Shown here: piece after piece, positions 6,142 through 7,228 of the stretch
Position numbering within the stretch: the stretch's first letter is position 1
Layout: each line of letters opens with the position of its first letter
Notes under the pieces: generated by a model
The model's input: only the letters and a program-made list of their open reading frames with translations
Database searches by the model: none
Told to the model about the DNA's origin: nothing
Origin: Bacteriovoracaceae bacterium
GTDB taxonomy: Bacteria > Bdellovibrionota > Bacteriovoracia > Bacteriovoracales > Bacteriovoracaceae
Length of the DNA: 7,228 nucleotides
Reading direction: 5' to 3'
NCBI GenBank assembly: GCA_018060635.1
Contig: JAGOVR010000077.1
Location: forward strand, 1-7,228
Position numbers and translations under genes: made by a program

Positions 6142-7228
6142 ACTCATTATTGAAGGTCCTGCAAAACTTTCAGGCAGTGTGGAAGTTTCTAGTGCTAAAA
6201 ATGCTTGTCTACCTATTTTAGCGGCTGTTCTTCTGAACACAAAGCCAGTTACCATACAAAAAATTCCTAAACTGCGTGACATCAGTACCATGCAAGATCT
6301 TTTACAAAAATTAGGAACAACTATTGTAAGCTCAGGCGAGGATATTATATTAGATGGTTCTACTGTTAATTCTGTTACTGCTCTTTATGAATTAGTAAAA
6401 ACTATGCGGGCATCTATTTTAGTTTTAGGTCCCCTTCTTGCTCGCTTTGGTGAAGCTCATGTTTCTTTACCTGGTGGATGTGCTATTGGGGCAAGACCTG
6501 TGGATATTCATTTGGAAGGTCTTAAGAAAATGGGAGCTGTCATTGATATTTCTGCAGGCTACGTCCATGCTAAAACTTCTGGTCTTAAAGGCGCTCACTA
6601 TGTCATGCCTTTTCCTTCAGTGGGAGCTACAGAAAATCTCATGATGGCGGCGGTTTTAGCAGAAGGTAAAACTATTTTAGAAAATGTGGCTCAAGAACCA
6701 GAAATAGAAGAACTGCAAGTTTTCTTAAATCATATGGGAGCAAAAGTAACAGGTGCAGGAACACGTCTGATAGAAATTGAAGGAGTGAAGGAATTAAAAT
6801 CTACCACTTACCAAGTGGAAGGGGATCGCATTGAAGCGGCTACTTATGTTATGGCAGGTCTTATTACAGGCAGTCACATAACAGTTACTAATATCAGACC
6901 TCAAAAAATTATGAGTGTTTTAGAAAAATTAGAATCTATGGGTGCTCAGTTTAATTTGGGAGAAAAACATATTGAAGTTTTAGCTGTAAAAAATTTGAAG
7001 GGTTGTCGAGTAGATACCGCTCCTTTCCCAGGGTTTCCTACAGATGTTCAAGCGCAAATGATGGCCCTGTGTTTAACGGCCACAACATCTTCTCTTATAA
7101 GCGAACATATTTTTGAGAATCGTTTTATGCACGTACCAGAACTTATTCGTATGGGAGCCAATATTGTGTTGGAAGGACATTCAGCGCATATTGAGTCTTC
7201 AAAACTCACAGGGGCCCCTGTTATGTGT
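6134..7228 (+). CDS. murA: UDP-N-acetylglucosamine 1-carboxyvinyltransferase MurA (3' end cut by window)
   Basis: MurA transfers enolpyruvate from phosphoenolpyruvate to UDP-GlcNAc, the first committed step of peptidoglycan synthesis in the cytoplasm. The frame is open from the ATG for 365 codons to the window edge; about 55 of the usual 420 residues are missing, including the last conserved Arg. The opening MDKLIIEGPAKLSG is typical. K22 and N23 of AKNACLP match the active-site pair of E. coli. R92 in KTMRAS, C116 in LPGGCAIGARPVD, R121, and D304 in FPGFPTDVQAQ match E. coli R91, C115, R120 and D305. ENRFMHVPELIRMGA at 328-342 is also diagnostic. The loop Cys is the fosfomycin target; Asp at this site gives natural resistance in some bacteria, so this enzyme should be sensitive. 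The Gly of the usual SGAKNA is Ser here. It overlaps prmC by 8 nt and shares its operon. Confidence 0.98.
   Translation, partial: MDKLIIEGPAKLSGSVEVSSAKNACLPILAAVLLNTKPVTIQKIPKLRDISTMQDLLQKLGTTIVSSGEDIILDGSTVNSVTALYELVKTMRASILVLGPLLARFGEAHVSLPGGCAIGARPVDIHLEGLKKMGAVIDISAGYVHAKTSGLKGAHYVMPFPSVGATENLMMAAVLAEGKTILENVAQEPEIEELQVFLNHMGAKVTGAGTRLIEIEGVKELKSTTYQVEGDRIEAATYVMAGLITGSHITVTNIRPQKIMSVLEKLESMGAQFNLGEKHIEVLAVKNLKGCRVDTAPFPGFPTDVQAQMMALCLTATTSSLISEHIFENRFMHVPELIRMGANIVLEGHSAHIESSKLTGAPVMC

Noticed and set aside
6438..6644. A 68-codon open frame on the plus strand within murA.
   Set aside because: It is a different frame of the conserved MurA catalytic region; the leucine-rich peptide is a by-product of murA codons.

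Overview
The window is an AT-rich, gene-dense stretch of bacterial housekeeping DNA. Most of it is two divergent gene sets facing away from a short spacer at about 1683-1786. The minus-strand set is ruvX followed by mltG. The plus-strand set is rho, a DUF1385 membrane-protein gene, prfA, prmC and a murA that runs off the right edge. A short 3' fragment of another plus-strand gene lies at the left edge and converges on mltG. I see no rRNA, tRNA, CRISPR array, insertion sequence, phage gene or long repeat.

The order rho - (rpmE) - DUF1385 - prfA - prmC - murA is one I know from deltaproteobacteria in the broad sense, such as Geobacter and its relatives. Similar rho/DUF1385/prfA/prmC clusters occur in Firmicutes. 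Rho is short (415 aa), has no large N-terminal insert and looks proteobacterial. Proteins such as MurA, PrmC and MltG imply a Gram-negative-type cell that makes peptidoglycan. My best guess is a low-GC member of the Bdellovibrionota/Desulfobacterota/UBA10199-like lineages, but this is inference from gene order and protein style, not from a search. Stop codons TAA, TAG and TGA all end genes here, so the standard code applies.

The plus-strand genes are packed like one operon. The gaps are 12 nt (rho to DUF1385) and 12 nt (DUF1385 to prfA), followed by a 4-nt ATGA overlap (prfA to prmC) and an 8-nt overlap (prmC to murA). The functions are transcription termination (Rho), an uncharacterised membrane protein, stop-codon release (RF1), the methyltransferase that modifies the GGQ glutamine of RF1 (PrmC) and the first committed step of peptidoglycan synthesis (MurA). 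On the other strand, RuvX (YqgF-family nuclease, pre-16S rRNA processing) and MltG (endolytic transglycosylase that terminates glycan strands) are 5 nt apart, a pairing seen in many bacteria.

I did not find a new biological system. The points worth a second look are modest: rpmE is missing from the slot where it usually sits, the DUF1385 protein has extra segments, the RuvX start and its DEGLST motif are unusual, MurA has a substitution beside its active-site lysine, and the genes at the left edge overlap tail to tail.
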